From CAYQEC01 sp964416425 (lineage in GTDB: Bacteria; Actinomycetota; Acidimicrobiia; Spongiisociales; UBA5794): 64,000 nt of DNA. Below, one piece after another: positions 7,219 to 15,821 of this stretch; within the stretch, counting starts at the first letter, position 1, and each line of letters opens with the position of its first letter. A program made the translations under genes and the position numbers. Location: NCBI GenBank assembly GCA_964416425.1, contig CAYQEC010000002.1, positions 110,204 to 174,203 on the forward strand. The letters run 5' to 3'. Under the pieces are notes generated by a model, which made no database searches, was not told the origin of the DNA, and worked only from the letters and a program-made list of their open reading frames with translations.

Positions 7219-8165
7219 GCCCCACCCCCGAACGCCCCGGTGATGCGGTAGAGCGGGCGGGGACGCGCCCCGAGCCGGAACTTGTAGGGCTCACTGCCCT
7301 TGAGGAAGTCGAACCGTGGCAGTCCGCGCCGGATGGCGTGCTCGATCAGCAGGTTCACCAGCACGATCCCCGGCGAGGCGGTGGCCGCCTCCGGCTCGAA
7401 GGCGGAGTTGTAGAGGTAGTACCCGGCGGCGTCCTCGAACCCGAACCCGGCGGCCACCGCCACCCCGTCCCCACCGCGGAGCACGTCGATGACCCCACCG
7501 ACGTCGTCGTGGAGGGCGGCGAAGAAACGGGCCCGGGCCGGCGACATGAACCCGCCCTTCTCCCCGTCGGCGCGACGGTGGATCGCGACGAAGGCCTCCA
7601 CCGCCCCCGGTCCTTGCTCACGCTGCAGGCGCGGCGCGCCGCGGGCGGCCTCGAACCGTCGCCCTTTCCGCCGTACTTCGTGACGCTGCTTCTTGTCGAG
7701 GCCGGCCAGGTAACGGTCGGGGTCGTCGGGTAGGTCGAGCACCGCCGCCACTTCGTGCCGTTCCGGTTCGACCCGGCAGCCGGCCGCCGCCAAGCCGGCG
7801 GCGACGACGTCGGCCGCCTCGCGCGGCAGGCTGCCGAAACGGAAGGGGGTCCCGCCGGGCAGGGCGGCGGCGAGCTTCGCCACCGCCGCCGGGACCTGGT
7901 CTCCGAGCGGGCTGTGGTAGTCGGTGAGGTCGGGGTCACCGAGGAACTCGAGGCGGTCGGCGTGCCGGTACAGCGGCAGCAGCGCGTCGCCGGCGTCGGC
8001 CAGCAAGAGTTCGGCGCCGGCAGGGCGGCAGTACTCCCACCAGGCGCGAAGGAAGGCGCGCCGCGGGAACGGACCGGTGTGTGAGGCCACCGGGTCCAGT
8101 TCGAAGGCGGGGGTCGCCCAGTCGTCGTGAACGTGCATGCCCTTCCCCGTGCGGTTCGTGGTCAT
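7215..8165 (-). CDS. FemAB/BioF2-like GNAT-fold acyltransferase
   Basis: A 316-residue protein of the acetyltransferase_6 (FemAB/GNAT-like) type. The C-terminal GNAT half contains LDKKQRHEVRRKGRRFE and the characteristic DFLKGSEPYKFRLGA ending. Relatives transfer acyl or aminoacyl groups in cell-wall or exopolysaccharide synthesis. The start at 8165 gives an ATGA overlap with the asparaginase stop; upstream in-frame sequence is low-complexity. It is not MshD, which has two clear tandem GNAT domains, although its place in the mshA operon makes an envelope or thiol role worth considering. Confidence 0.75.
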   Translation of the reverse strand: MTTNRTGKGMHVHDDWATPAFELDPVASHTGPFPRRAFLRAWWEYCRPAGAELLLADAGDALLPLYRHADRLEFLGDPDLTDYHSPLGDQVPAAVAKLAAALPGGTPFRFGSLPREAADVVAAGLAAAGCRVEPERHEVAAVLDLPDDPDRYLAGLDKKQRHEVRRKGRRFEAARGAPRLQREQGPGAVEAFVAIHRRADGEKGGFMSPARARFFAALHDDVGGVIDVLRGGDGVAVAAGFGFEDAAGYYLYNSAFEPEAATASPGIVLVNLLIEHAIRRGLPRFDFLKGSEPYKFRLGARPRPLYRITGAFGGGA

Positions 8166-9106
8166 TCCCCCGGCTCCGGTCCGAGCGAGCCGACGACGAC
8201 GCCGCCGCCCCAGACCGGGGGCCGGGCGACGTCGCACAGGGAGTCCCACGCCACCTGTGGCAACAACTCGAGGCACCGGATTGCTTCCATCAACGCCGCC
8301 AGCGCCACCGACGCCGATCCCTCGTGGCTTTTGGCGGCGACGCCGATCCCGTGTCGCCCGGCGGCGACGAGACCGGCCGCTCCTACCTTGACCGGCCCAC
8401 CCCACCAGGCGCCGAGCCGCCCGTCGCCGCGCAGGTTGTCGGCGACCAGGGCGGGGTAGCGGTGCATGGCGGTGGCGGCGGCGGCGAAGCGCCGGTCCTC
8501 CGTGAGCCGGGCGAACGCCCGTGCCAGGCCCCGGATCGATCCCCGCAGGGTGGGAGCGCCGCAGCCGTCGACACCGGCCGGTTCGGGATCGACGCCGGTC
8601 ACGTCGGCGACCACCTCGCGCACCTGTCGTTGCAGCGGATGATTCGGATTGAGGTAGCTCTCCTCCGGCCACCCGGCGGCGCGACAGGCCCGGAGCCAGG
8701 CGGCGTGCTTGCCGGAGCAGTTGTGAAACAGCGGGCGGGGCGCCCGGTGACCGCGGGCAACCAGGATGTCACGGGCGGCGTCGCTCAGTGGCCAGGCCGG
8801 TGGGCAGCGCAAGGCGGCTGTGGTGAGTCCGACGCCGCCCAGGATCGAGGAAACGAGGGCGAGGTGGGCCGGGAACCCCGAATGGCTGGCACAGGCCAGC
8901 GCCATCTGCTCGGGGGCGAGACCGGCCCCGGCCTCATCGGCGACGGTGGCTTGGAAGGGCTTGATCGCTGACCGGTAGAAGAGCGGGAGGTCGGGTTCAC
9001 CCCACACCGCCAGGACCCGGCCGGAGGAGTCGGCGGCGACGGCGCTGGCGACGTGGAACGCTTCGGCGAGTCCGGATCGAACCGTGCGGATGCGGAGCGG
9101 GGGCAC
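8162..9106 (-). CDS. L-asparaginase II family protein
   Basis: A 314-residue member of the bacterial L-asparaginase II family (PF06089 type), which hydrolyses L-asparagine to aspartate and ammonia. Recognisable blocks are FYRSAIKPFQA, CASHSGFPAH, HNCSGKHAAWLRAC and GVDGCGAPTL, in the order of this family and distinct from the E. coli AnsB fold. The GTG start directly abuts the stop of the RsiG-like gene. Its metabolic link to mshA downstream is unclear. Confidence 0.85.
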   Translation of the reverse strand: MPPLRIRTVRSGLAEAFHVASAVAADSSGRVLAVWGEPDLPLFYRSAIKPFQATVADEAGAGLAPEQMALACASHSGFPAHLALVSSILGGVGLTTAALRCPPAWPLSDAARDILVARGHRAPRPLFHNCSGKHAAWLRACRAAGWPEESYLNPNHPLQRQVREVVADVTGVDPEPAGVDGCGAPTLRGSIRGLARAFARLTEDRRFAAAATAMHRYPALVADNLRGDGRLGAWWGGPVKVGAAGLVAAGRHGIGVAAKSHEGSASVALAALMEAIRCLELLPQVAWDSLCDVARPPVWGGGVVVGSLGPEPGE

Positions 9107-9625
9107 TCAGCTCGGCTGCAACAGCTCGTCGACGGTGGCGAGGCCCTCCCGGTACCGCCGGATCAGCTCGGCATGGATCAGCTCATGTGCTTCGTAGACG
9201 CCGCGGCGTTGCCGGGAGACTTCGCTCTCGATCTCGGTCAGGGCCGCCTGGATGTCCTCCAGCTCGGCGTCGTCGATGCCGGGGAGGTGGGTGAGGAAAT
9301 CGTCGCCGAGCACCCGATCGACCGAGCGGCGTCCCGTTGCGGGTGGCTGCGGCGGATCGATGGGCAGCGCCTTGGGGAGGGTGCTGCGCTGCCCGCCGTC
9401 GTCGGCGTCGCTCCCGGTCAGGATCTCCGGCAGCGCCTCGATCAGGCTGCGCTCTTCCTCGCCGGCCCGGCGCCGCATCTCGAAGGCGAGCAGGTCCATG
9501 CGTCCGTGGAGGAGGCGCCGGTAGTAGGAGAGTTCGGTATCCAGCTCGTCACACAGCTTGCGGCGTTTGCGCAGCTCGTCGAGCGGCACGGTCTCGACGT
9601 CGGCGACGAAGTCCGGGTCGAGCAC
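9107..9625 (-). CDS. RsiG-like helical protein with twin c-di-GMP-binding signatures
   Basis: A 172-residue, mostly helical protein. RsiG of Streptomyces is an anti-sigma factor that binds c-di-GMP through two E-x3-S-x2-R-x3-Q-x3-D motifs on antiparallel helices. Here helix one reads D29-x3-S33-x2-R36-x3-H40-x3-D44 and helix two reads E133-x3-S137-x2-R140-x3-Y144-x3-E148. Both keep the Ser and Arg positions, while Gln is replaced by His or Tyr. A Pro-rich linker separates the helices. It heads the operon with asparaginase, GNAT and mshA. Start GTG at 9625; TAGCCT on the minus strand (9686-9681) may be its -10. No WhiG-type sigma gene is in the window. c-di-GMP binding is an inference from the motif. 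Confidence 0.6.
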   Translation of the reverse strand: MLDPDFVADVETVPLDELRKRRKLCDELDTELSYYRRLLHGRMDLLAFEMRRRAGEEERSLIEALPEILTGSDADDGGQRSTLPKALPIDPPQPPATGRRSVDRVLGDDFLTHLPGIDDAELEDIQAALTEIESEVSRQRRGVYEAHELIHAELIRRYREGLATVDELLQPS

Positions 9626-9697
9626 GATGTCGATGCGCCTGCGTTGGTGGTTCAGAGCCGATCCTTTCTGTGCCAGGCCGAGGCTACCAAGGAACCG

Positions 9698-10795
9698 TCA
9701 CGGACACGCCGCCCGCAGGGTCGGGTACGGGTTCACCGGAGCACCGCCTCCGGGGTGGAGCTGGAAATGGAGGTGGGTCGCGCCGCCGATGGCGTTCCCG
9801 GTGTTGCCGACGTAGCCGAGCACGGTGCCCTTGGCGACGCGTTGGCCGGTGGCGATCCCAGGCGCATAACCGTCGAGGTGGGCGTAGTAGTAGGTGGCCT
9901 CGGCCCCCACCAGGAAGGCGGTGATGCCACCGAGGCTGTTGCTCTTGAGCCGCACGGTGCCGGCGGTGACGGCGACCACCGGGGTGCCACGTGGAGCGAA
10001 CAAGTCGTTGCCCTTGTGGGTACGGCCGCCGGAACGGGGGAATCCCCAGTCGTTGATGAAGCTGGCGCCACTCGTGATCGGGCAGATGAACCCGGGAATG
10101 GAGCCTGCGGGGAGGCCGCCGGCGGCGCCGGCCTTGCGGGCGGCCTCGGCGACCTTGCGGGCCCGCTCCGCCGCCTCGTACTGGGCGAGCACGTCGGAGT
10201 AGTTGGCCTTGGCATCGGCGTAGGCCGCGGCCTGGGCCTGCCTGGCCTCGTCGAGGCGCCCGACGTTGGCCTCGGCCTGGGCGCTCAGTTCCGCCACCTC
10301 GGCCTCGTTGGCCTTCAACTCCTCTTTGCGGCGATCGAGATCCTGTTGCAGCGCCTCGAGACGGTCGAGCGTCACGAGGTTGGCGTCGGTGGCCCGCTCG
10401 ATGAGCACCTGGCGGGTCAGGATGTCCTGGATGGATCCGGCGTCCATGGCGAGGTCGAGGATGCCGGTGCCCCCGTTGATGTAGGCCTCGACGACGAGAT
10501 CCTGGGCGAGCTGCTTGAGATCCCGCACCTCGGCTTCGTCCTGCTTGATGCGGTCGACCATGCGGGTGATGCGATAGGTGAGGTCCTCGAGCCGGGCGTT
10601 GATGTCCTGGAATTCGGCCAGGGCCGCCTCCAGGTCGGCATCGGCGTCGGCGAGCTTCTGGTAGGCGGCGTCCCGTTCGGTCTTCGCCTGGTCGACCTGG
10701 CTCTTGGTCTGCGCGGTCGCCCCCACCGGCGTTACCGCGAGCAGGGCGAGGATCAACAGCGGGGTGAGCGCACGAATACGGCGCGTACATCGCAT
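9698..10795 (-). CDS. secreted M23-family peptidase with coiled-coil domain
   Basis: A 365-residue protein with a signal peptide (RRIRALTPLLILALLAVTPVGATA), a long coiled coil of about residues 28-210 similar to EnvC/PcsB-type proteins, and a C-terminal M23 (LytM) domain. Zinc ligands are visible in HKGNDL and in THLHFQLHPG. Such proteins cut peptidoglycan cross-links or activate amidases during division. ATG at 10795 was chosen because the signal peptide begins there. A TATCCT -10 on the minus strand (10812-10807) leaves almost no leader. Both metal motifs are present, so it may be catalytically active. Confidence 0.85.
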   Translation of the reverse strand: MRCTRRIRALTPLLILALLAVTPVGATAQTKSQVDQAKTERDAAYQKLADADADLEAALAEFQDINARLEDLTYRITRMVDRIKQDEAEVRDLKQLAQDLVVEAYINGGTGILDLAMDAGSIQDILTRQVLIERATDANLVTLDRLEALQQDLDRRKEELKANEAEVAELSAQAEANVGRLDEARQAQAAAYADAKANYSDVLAQYEAAERARKVAEAARKAGAAGGLPAGSIPGFICPITSGASFINDWGFPRSGGRTHKGNDLFAPRGTPVVAVTAGTVRLKSNSLGGITAFLVGAEATYYYAHLDGYAPGIATGQRVAKGTVLGYVGNTGNAIGGATHLHFQLHPGGGAPVNPYPTLRAACP

Positions 10796-10898
10796 GGCGG
10801 GAATCGAGGATAGCCCTTTCCCGGAAGCTGAGCGCATCCGCTGGATGTTTCGCCGTACTGGCGAGTGTGCTCCCGGGGCCACCCGCCCGAGGCGGCCC

Positions 10899-11825
10899 TC
10901 ACCCGTCCCGCGCCGGCGCGCCGGCCCCGGGACGCCGGGTGGCGACGATGCCGACCGTCACCAGCACGATTCCGGCGAGCTGGCCGGGTCCGGGCACCTC
11001 CGCCAGGAAGATCCAGCCGAGGACGGCGATCTGGATCAGCATGGTGTTGTTGATGGCGACCGACTCGGTGGCGGTGAGGTGGCGGAGGGAGAGGTTCCAG
11101 AGCGTGAAGGCGAGGGCGGTGTTGACCACGGCCAGCCACAGCACGATCAGCAGCGCCCGCCCGGTGAGGTGGGGCCAGCCCTCGGTGACGAGGCCGGCGA
11201 GGAGCAGCGCCCCGGCCCCGACCGTCATCGACACCGTGGTGGTGACGAGGGGAATGGCGCCCTCCATGCGGTGGACCCGGCGACCGAGCAGCGCCGAGGC
11301 GGCGTTGGCGAGTAACCCGACGCCGGCGGCCACCATGCCGGCCACGGTGGCCCCGAGCGAACCGGCGAAGTAGAGGCCGGCCCCCACCGCCACCAGGGTG
11401 GCGCCGCCGACCTGGCGCCCGCTGGGGCGTTCCCCGAGGGAGCGTCCCGCCAGGCCGGCGACCACCAGCGGGGTGAGGGAGAGCACGAGGCTGGTGGTGG
11501 CGGCCGGCTGATGGGCGAGCGCTACGAATTGGGCTCCCTGGGTGACGGTGTAGAAGACGAGGCCGAGTGCCACCAGCTCGCCCCACCCGCGCCGCAGCGC
11601 CGACCGCATGCCGGCCCGTGCCGCCGGGCGGGACAGCACCGTGACCAGGAGCACCAGCGCCGCCGCGGCGTAGCGCAGCCCGGCGAACATGATCGGCTCG
11701 AGTCCCTCGTTGTCGAGCCCGAAGCGGATGATCACCCACGAGGAGCTCCACAGCACGGTGACGAGGAGAGCGAGCCAGGTGGCGCGCCGGCTGCTGCGGC
11801 GCTCCGCCCCGAGTCGCGGACCCAT
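10899..11825 (-). CDS. EamA-family (DMT) transporter
   Basis: A 308-residue protein with ten predicted transmembrane helices arranged as two EamA repeats, typical of the drug/metabolite transporter superfamily. Family features are the early VLWSSSWVIIRFGL segment and the second-repeat ending WIFLAEVPGPGQLAGIVLVT. It probably exports a small metabolite of unknown identity. It lies 24 bases downstream of the MoaD-CdsA-like gene and may share its transcript. Confidence 0.88.
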   Translation of the reverse strand: MGPRLGAERRSSRRATWLALLVTVLWSSSWVIIRFGLDNEGLEPIMFAGLRYAAAALVLLVTVLSRPAARAGMRSALRRGWGELVALGLVFYTVTQGAQFVALAHQPAATTSLVLSLTPLVVAGLAGRSLGERPSGRQVGGATLVAVGAGLYFAGSLGATVAGMVAAGVGLLANAASALLGRRVHRMEGAIPLVTTTVSMTVGAGALLLAGLVTEGWPHLTGRALLIVLWLAVVNTALAFTLWNLSLRHLTATESVAINNTMLIQIAVLGWIFLAEVPGPGQLAGIVLVTVGIVATRRPGAGAPARDG

Positions 11826-11849
11826 CGCGTCGCTCCCGAGCCCGGCTCG

Positions 11850-12842
11850 TCAGCCGAACAGCCAGATCGCCGCCCAGTAGGCGGCGGCGCCCAGTGTCGC
11901 CCCGTCGAACATCGTCAGCAGGCCGGGGGCTCGGGCGGTGTGCACCACCGAGCCGGTGCGGAGCAGCGACCCGAGCAGGCGGCCCGTGATGAGGCCGGCC
12001 GCCGCCGCCACCGCCGCCAGCAGCAGGTGCCCGACCGAGATCGTGTCGACCACGAGGCCCACGGCGAGCCCGGCGCCGAGCGCCCCGAGCAGGGTCGCCA
12101 GGTTGGGGTCGAGGCCGGCGATCTCGCCGCCGCTGCGATGCACCGCCCAGGCGGCGAGTCCTGCCACCGATGCGATGATGAGGAAGGCGCTCACCTCGGG
12201 CGCGCTGCGCATCCGCACCAGGGTGAGGCCCCCGGTGGCCATGGCCCCGGCGGCGCTCACCAGCACCGAGATCGTGGCCACCTCCAGGCTGCGGTGCCCG
12301 GAATCGACCACCGTCCACACCAGCGTCACCATCACCGCGACCGCCAGCCCGCCGGCGAACCCGGCGACGCCCCACCGGTAGGCGCCGTTGGCGGCGGCGG
12401 TGGCGCCGATCATGAGCGGGATCACGTTGAGGGTGGCTCCCCGCCGGTTGAGGGCCTCACTGGCGTCCCACAGCCACGCCAGGGCGGTGCCGACGGCGAC
12501 GAACACGAACGTCTGGAGGTCGATGAGATTGGCGATGGCGACGGCGACCAGCAACGAGAGCACCAGACCGGCCTGGGTCAGGTCGCCTTCGGGCTGGGCC
12601 ACCATCGCCCCACCAGACACCGGGGGGATGAGGGCGACCTCGTCGCCGGCGCCGATGCCGGTGGCGACGTTGGCCTGCTCGCCGTTGACCCAGATCTTGG
12701 CGGAATCCACTCCCAGGGTGAAGTCGGCGCCGAAGCGCTCCCCGGCCGTGGCGAGCACTTCACCCACCGTTGCCCCGTCGATCTCGACCTCCGCCGCCCC
12801 GGCGGCTTCCCGGAGGTTGGCGAAGAGCCGCAGGGTGGCCAT
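11850..12842 (-). CDS. MoaD/ThiS-like domain fused to a CdsA-like membrane domain
   Basis: A 330-residue fusion. Residues 1-78 match a MoaD/ThiS ubiquitin-like sulfur carrier: RLFANLREAAG at the start and a family-type ending GDEVALIPPVSGG with the diglycine at 77-78. In MoaD the diglycine is the C-terminus; here it is internal. Residues 85-330 hold about eight membrane helices resembling phosphatidate cytidylyltransferase (CdsA), ending APGLLTMFDGATLGAAAYW. The CdsA signature (Lys-Asp, PGHGG, DxxD) is not kept, so CDP-diacylglycerol synthesis looks unlikely. No frame break is visible between the halves. Either the diglycine is exposed by proteolysis or the domain has another role. ATG start at 12842. 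Confidence 0.6.
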   Translation of the reverse strand: MATLRLFANLREAAGAAEVEIDGATVGEVLATAGERFGADFTLGVDSAKIWVNGEQANVATGIGAGDEVALIPPVSGGAMVAQPEGDLTQAGLVLSLLVAVAIANLIDLQTFVFVAVGTALAWLWDASEALNRRGATLNVIPLMIGATAAANGAYRWGVAGFAGGLAVAVMVTLVWTVVDSGHRSLEVATISVLVSAAGAMATGGLTLVRMRSAPEVSAFLIIASVAGLAAWAVHRSGGEIAGLDPNLATLLGALGAGLAVGLVVDTISVGHLLLAAVAAAAGLITGRLLGSLLRTGSVVHTARAPGLLTMFDGATLGAAAYWAAIWLFG

Positions 12843-12927
12843 CAGTTGCCGCCCCGTGCAACACCGACGGTGTCGTGCGCGTTCTGCATGGTCCGGCGCA
12901 GCGTACTACCGGCCGGGCGCCGGAGCC

Positions 12928-13728
12928 TCAGACCGGGCTGGAGTGGCTGCGGATCATCCCGACCAGCTCGGCCTGGGAATGGACCTCGAGCTTGCGGAAG
13001 ATCGACTTGAGGTGGTTGCGCACGGTGTGCTCGCTCACCTCGAGCCGGGATGCGATCGAGACCACTCGATGGCCCCGTAGCAGCTCGTTGACCACGTCGC
13101 GTTCCCGCCGTGACAGCCGTTCCAGCTCGGGGGCCACCGCGGCTCCCGCCACCGGCTCGGTGTTGCCCACCGCCACGCCCAGCTTGCTCAGCTCGCCGGC
13201 GATGCGGCGGATGCCGTCTTCCAACGCCTGGCGCCGGCCGTCCCCGTTGAGCCGGGGCTCCACCGGCGTCGGGCTGAAGATCCACATCAGCGCCGTCGAG
13301 TGCTCGTTACCGTTCCGCATCGGGATCAGCTTGAGTTGGGCGCTGACCTGGTTGCCGCCGACGGTGATGAGCGACCAGTCGGTCACGATCGTCTCCCGAC
13401 CGAACCGTCCCCCGATCGCCCGGTTGATGTAACGCTGATAGGCGCGCTGGCAATCCTGCGGGATCCACTCCGGCGCTGTCTCCGGTGTCATCTCACCGCA
13501 CGCCAGCGGCCCCACGATCTGATCGAGCGCCGGATTGGTGTACGTGCACTTGCCGTGCTCGTCGGTGATCAAGACGCCGTCGGTCATCGCTTCGAGGAGC
13601 GCTTGAAGCGGCACCACGATGGTGCCTGTTCCATTGCGGGCCGTCATGTGAGCCTCGCACGCGCACACCGATGGATGCTGCCCCAGAGCATCGTCCACCC
13701 CCTGTGTTGCCCCACCTTGCGCGGACAT
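12928..13728 (-). CDS. PAS-LuxR-type transcriptional regulator
   Basis: A 266-residue regulator. The N-terminal part is PAS-like (ALLEAMTDGVLITDEHGKC then YTNPALDQIVG). The C-terminal 60 residues form a LuxR/FixJ helix-turn-helix (LSRRERDVVNELLRGH, ASRLEVSEHTVRNHLKSIFR). There is no phospho-acceptor receiver domain, so it probably senses a small ligand or redox state through PAS. The ATG at 13728 is used; ATG at 13647, with GAGG upstream, would remove 27 residues without touching PAS. Targets are unknown. Confidence 0.8.
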   Translation of the reverse strand: MSAQGGATQGVDDALGQHPSVCACEAHMTARNGTGTIVVPLQALLEAMTDGVLITDEHGKCTYTNPALDQIVGPLACGEMTPETAPEWIPQDCQRAYQRYINRAIGGRFGRETIVTDWSLITVGGNQVSAQLKLIPMRNGNEHSTALMWIFSPTPVEPRLNGDGRRQALEDGIRRIAGELSKLGVAVGNTEPVAGAAVAPELERLSRRERDVVNELLRGHRVVSIASRLEVSEHTVRNHLKSIFRKLEVHSQAELVGMIRSHSSPV

Positions 13729-13916
13729 CTGGCCTGCGTCCGCTTTCTTCGGACGAGCGTACCTGTCCTGAGGGGGACCTGGAAGGAGGGTTTGGGCTGG
13801 CCCATTGTGGACTAGTCAGCCACACCATCCGGTCGGGTCGTGCGAGGCCGCCCCCGATCGTGGGGATGCGAGGGCCGGGGGGGGTGACCGGCGGACCCGG
13901 CAGGACCGCCGTGTCC

Positions 13917-13922
13917 TAGTGT
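13917..13922 (+). promoter_or_regulatory. -10 element TAGTGT, near-leaderless start
   Basis: TAGTGT ends ten bases before the ATG at 13933. Transcription would begin two to four bases before, or at, the start codon, and no ribosome site is present. Confidence 0.45.
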
Positions 13923-13932
13923 CGCGGGGGAC

Positions 13933-14778
13933 ATGAACGTTCCGATCTCCTTCCTCTCCGACTTCGGCCGCGCCGACGAGTTCGTCGGCGTCGTGCACGG
14001 CGTCATCGCCCGCATCGCCCCCGAGGTGCGCGTCGTCGACGTCGGCCACGACTTCCCCCGCGGCGACGTGCGAGCCGCCGCCCTCGGCCTGCTGCGGGCG
14101 ATCCAGTACCTGCCCCAGGGTGTCGCCCTCGCCGTGGTCGACCCCGGGGTGGGCACCGAACGGCGGGCGCTGGCGGCCCGAACCGAATGGGGGACCCTGA
14201 TCGGACCCGACAACGGCCTGCTCGCTCCCGCCGTCGCCATGGTGGGCGGCGCCGACCTGATCGTGGCGATCGAGAACCCCGAGTTGCGTCTCCCCGCCGA
14301 GGGCGCCACCTTCGCCGGGCGCGACCTCTTCGCACCGGCCGCGGCAGTGGTCGCCTCCGGGCAGGCGGCGATGGAGCAACTCGGCCCTGAGGTCGACCCG
14401 AACACGGTGGTGCCGCTGATGCTCCCCCTCGTCGAGCGGGACGCCGGGACCCTGCACGGCGAGATCCTCTGGATCGACCACTTCGGCAACGCCCAGACCA
14501 ACATCTCGCCCGACGACCTGGGGGCGGCCGGCATCGCGCCCGGCAGCGAGGTCGTGGTCCGGATCGGCAGTGTCGAGTATCGCCTCACCTGGGTGCGGGT
14601 CTACGGCGAGGTGGAGCGGGGTGAGGGTCTGTTCCATGTCGACTCGTACGGTCAGATCGCCCTGGCGGTGCGGGAGGGTCGCGCCGACGAGGCGTTCCCG
14701 ATCGCGGTGGGGACCACGCTCACGTTGCGGGGTCCCGGGACGCCGGCGGCCGAGCTTCAGAGCCCGTCGGCCAGTTGA
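13933..14778 (+). CDS. SAM hydroxide adenosyltransferase (DUF62 family)
   Basis: A 281-residue member of the DUF62 / S-adenosyl-L-methionine hydroxide adenosyltransferase family, related to fluorinase and chlorinase, which cleaves SAM to adenosine and methionine using hydroxide. Diagnostic blocks are FLSDFGRADEFVGVVHGVI at the start, VVDPGVGTERRALA, IGPDNGLLAPA, and in the C-terminal domain IDHFGNAQTNI. The Asp of SDFG and the FGNAQTN loop fit SAM binding. The loop that marks fluorinases was not identified. Transcript start appears leaderless. Confidence 0.9.
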   Translation: MNVPISFLSDFGRADEFVGVVHGVIARIAPEVRVVDVGHDFPRGDVRAAALGLLRAIQYLPQGVALAVVDPGVGTERRALAARTEWGTLIGPDNGLLAPAVAMVGGADLIVAIENPELRLPAEGATFAGRDLFAPAAAVVASGQAAMEQLGPEVDPNTVVPLMLPLVERDAGTLHGEILWIDHFGNAQTNISPDDLGAAGIAPGSEVVVRIGSVEYRLTWVRVYGEVERGEGLFHVDSYGQIALAVREGRADEAFPIAVGTTLTLRGPGTPAAELQSPSAS

Positions 14779-14849
14779 AGTTGCACGACGAAGGCGCCGA
14801 CGATGAGCAGCAGGAGCAGCAGCAGGACGAGGGCGGTGGCGGGTCGCAT
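14757..14849 (-). CDS. possible 30-residue single-TM protein
   Basis: A short frame of 31 codons starting MRPATALVL, with an uninterrupted hydrophobic core of Leu/Val/Ile, ending QLQLADGL. It overlaps the last 22 bases of the DUF62 gene on the opposite strand and fills most of the gap before the next gene. Small single-span proteins of this look are common in actinobacteria. There is no clear ribosome site, and chance in GC-rich DNA cannot be excluded. Confidence 0.3.
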   Translation of the reverse strand: MRPATALVLLLLLLLIVGAFVVQLQLADGL

Positions 14850-14873
14850 GGCGCGCCGGACGATAGTGGGACC

Positions 14874-15164
14874 GTGAACGACGCCCGCACGCTCCGGTTC
14901 GTCACCAGGGACGGGTGCGGCCGGTGCGCCGAATCCCTCGCCGCGATCCGGCGGGTCGCCACCCGGCTCGCGATCCCGGTCGTGGTGGAGGACGTCGACG
15001 CCTCTCCGGACCTCTACGAGGCCTACACCGACCGGGTCCCGGTGGTGCTCGACCGGGGCGGGGGCGTAGTGGCCGAGGGGCGCCTCACCGGCCGGCAGGC
15101 CCTGTGGACCGTGCTCGCGGCCCGGATGCGACGGGGCCGGTCGCCGGGGACGCCGCAGGTCTAG
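14874..15164 (+). CDS. small thioredoxin-fold (glutaredoxin-like) protein
   Basis: A 96-residue protein with a CxxC redox motif (CGRC) at about residue 15 after the first strand, followed by the alpha/beta pattern and a cis-Pro-like DRVPVVLD segment, as in glutaredoxins and DUF836 proteins. It could reduce disulfides or mixed thiols. GTG at 14874 is chosen: earlier in-frame sequence is low-complexity, and GATAGT at 14862-14867 would give a leaderless transcript. It lies just upstream of rex. Confidence 0.7.
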   Translation: MNDARTLRFVTRDGCGRCAESLAAIRRVATRLAIPVVVEDVDASPDLYEAYTDRVPVVLDRGGGVVAEGRLTGRQALWTVLAARMRRGRSPGTPQV

Positions 15165-15181
15165 AGCCCTCCGGCGGCCAC

Positions 15182-15187
15182 TATCCT
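15182..15187 (+). promoter_or_regulatory. -10 element TATCCT, leaderless rex start
   Basis: TATCCT ends nine bases before the GTG at 15197 with no ribosome site between, the spacing expected for a leaderless mRNA. Confidence 0.5.
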
Positions 15188-15196
15188 CCGCTCTCG

Positions 15197-15817
15197 GTGA
15201 AAGGCCCGATTCCCTCTGCCACGGTGGCGCGGCTCCCGGTGTACCTGCGGTGCCTCGGCGACCTCCCCACGACGCAGCCGACCTGCTCGTCGGAGCAGCT
15301 CGCCGCGATCGCCGGCGTCAACCCGGCCCAGGTGCGCAAGGACCTGTCCCACATCGACGCCAGGGGGGTGCGCGGCGTCGGCTACGGCATCGACGAGCTG
15401 CGCCGTGAGCTGCGCCGTGCCCTCGGCCTCGTCAAGAGCTACGCGGTGGCCATCATCGGCGCCGGCAACCTCGGCACCGCCCTCTCCAACTACCCCGGGT
15501 TCGCCGGGTGGGGATTCGAAGTGAAGGCGATCTTCGACGTCGATCCCTCCAAGGTGGGGGAGGAGGCCGACGGCCTGGTGGTGGAGTCCCTGGCGGATCT
15601 CGAGAAGATCGTGGCCGAGCGATCCATCTCGATCGGGATCGTGGCGACGCCGGCCCATGCCGCCCAGGACGTCGCCGACCGGCTGACGCGGGCCGGGGTG
15701 CGCTCGATCCTCAACTTCGCCCCCGCCATCCTGCGCCGGGTCGACGGCGTCGAGGTGCGGCGGGTCGATCTCTCCACCGAGCTGCAGATCCTGGCCTATC
15801 ACCTGCAGCGCGACTGA
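15197..15817 (+). CDS. rex: redox-sensing transcriptional repressor Rex
   Basis: A 206-residue Rex protein. The N-terminal winged helix contains VARLPVYLRCL, TCSSEQLAAIAGVNPAQVRKDLSH is split across the recognition region, and GYGI closes it. The Rossmann domain has IIGAGNLGTAL (dinucleotide-binding GxGxxG) and FDVDPSKVG, and the end STELQILAYHL is the C-terminal domain-swap helix. Rex represses respiratory genes when NADH/NAD is low. Its position 2 kb from a 45-kb respiratory cluster makes those operons plausible targets, although I saw no clear TTGTGAA-N4-TTCACAA operator there. Confidence 0.93.
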   Translation: MKGPIPSATVARLPVYLRCLGDLPTTQPTCSSEQLAAIAGVNPAQVRKDLSHIDARGVRGVGYGIDELRRELRRALGLVKSYAVAIIGAGNLGTALSNYPGFAGWGFEVKAIFDVDPSKVGEEADGLVVESLADLEKIVAERSISIGIVATPAHAAQDVADRLTRAGVRSILNFAPAILRRVDGVEVRRVDLSTELQILAYHLQRD

Positions 15818-15821
15818 GTTC

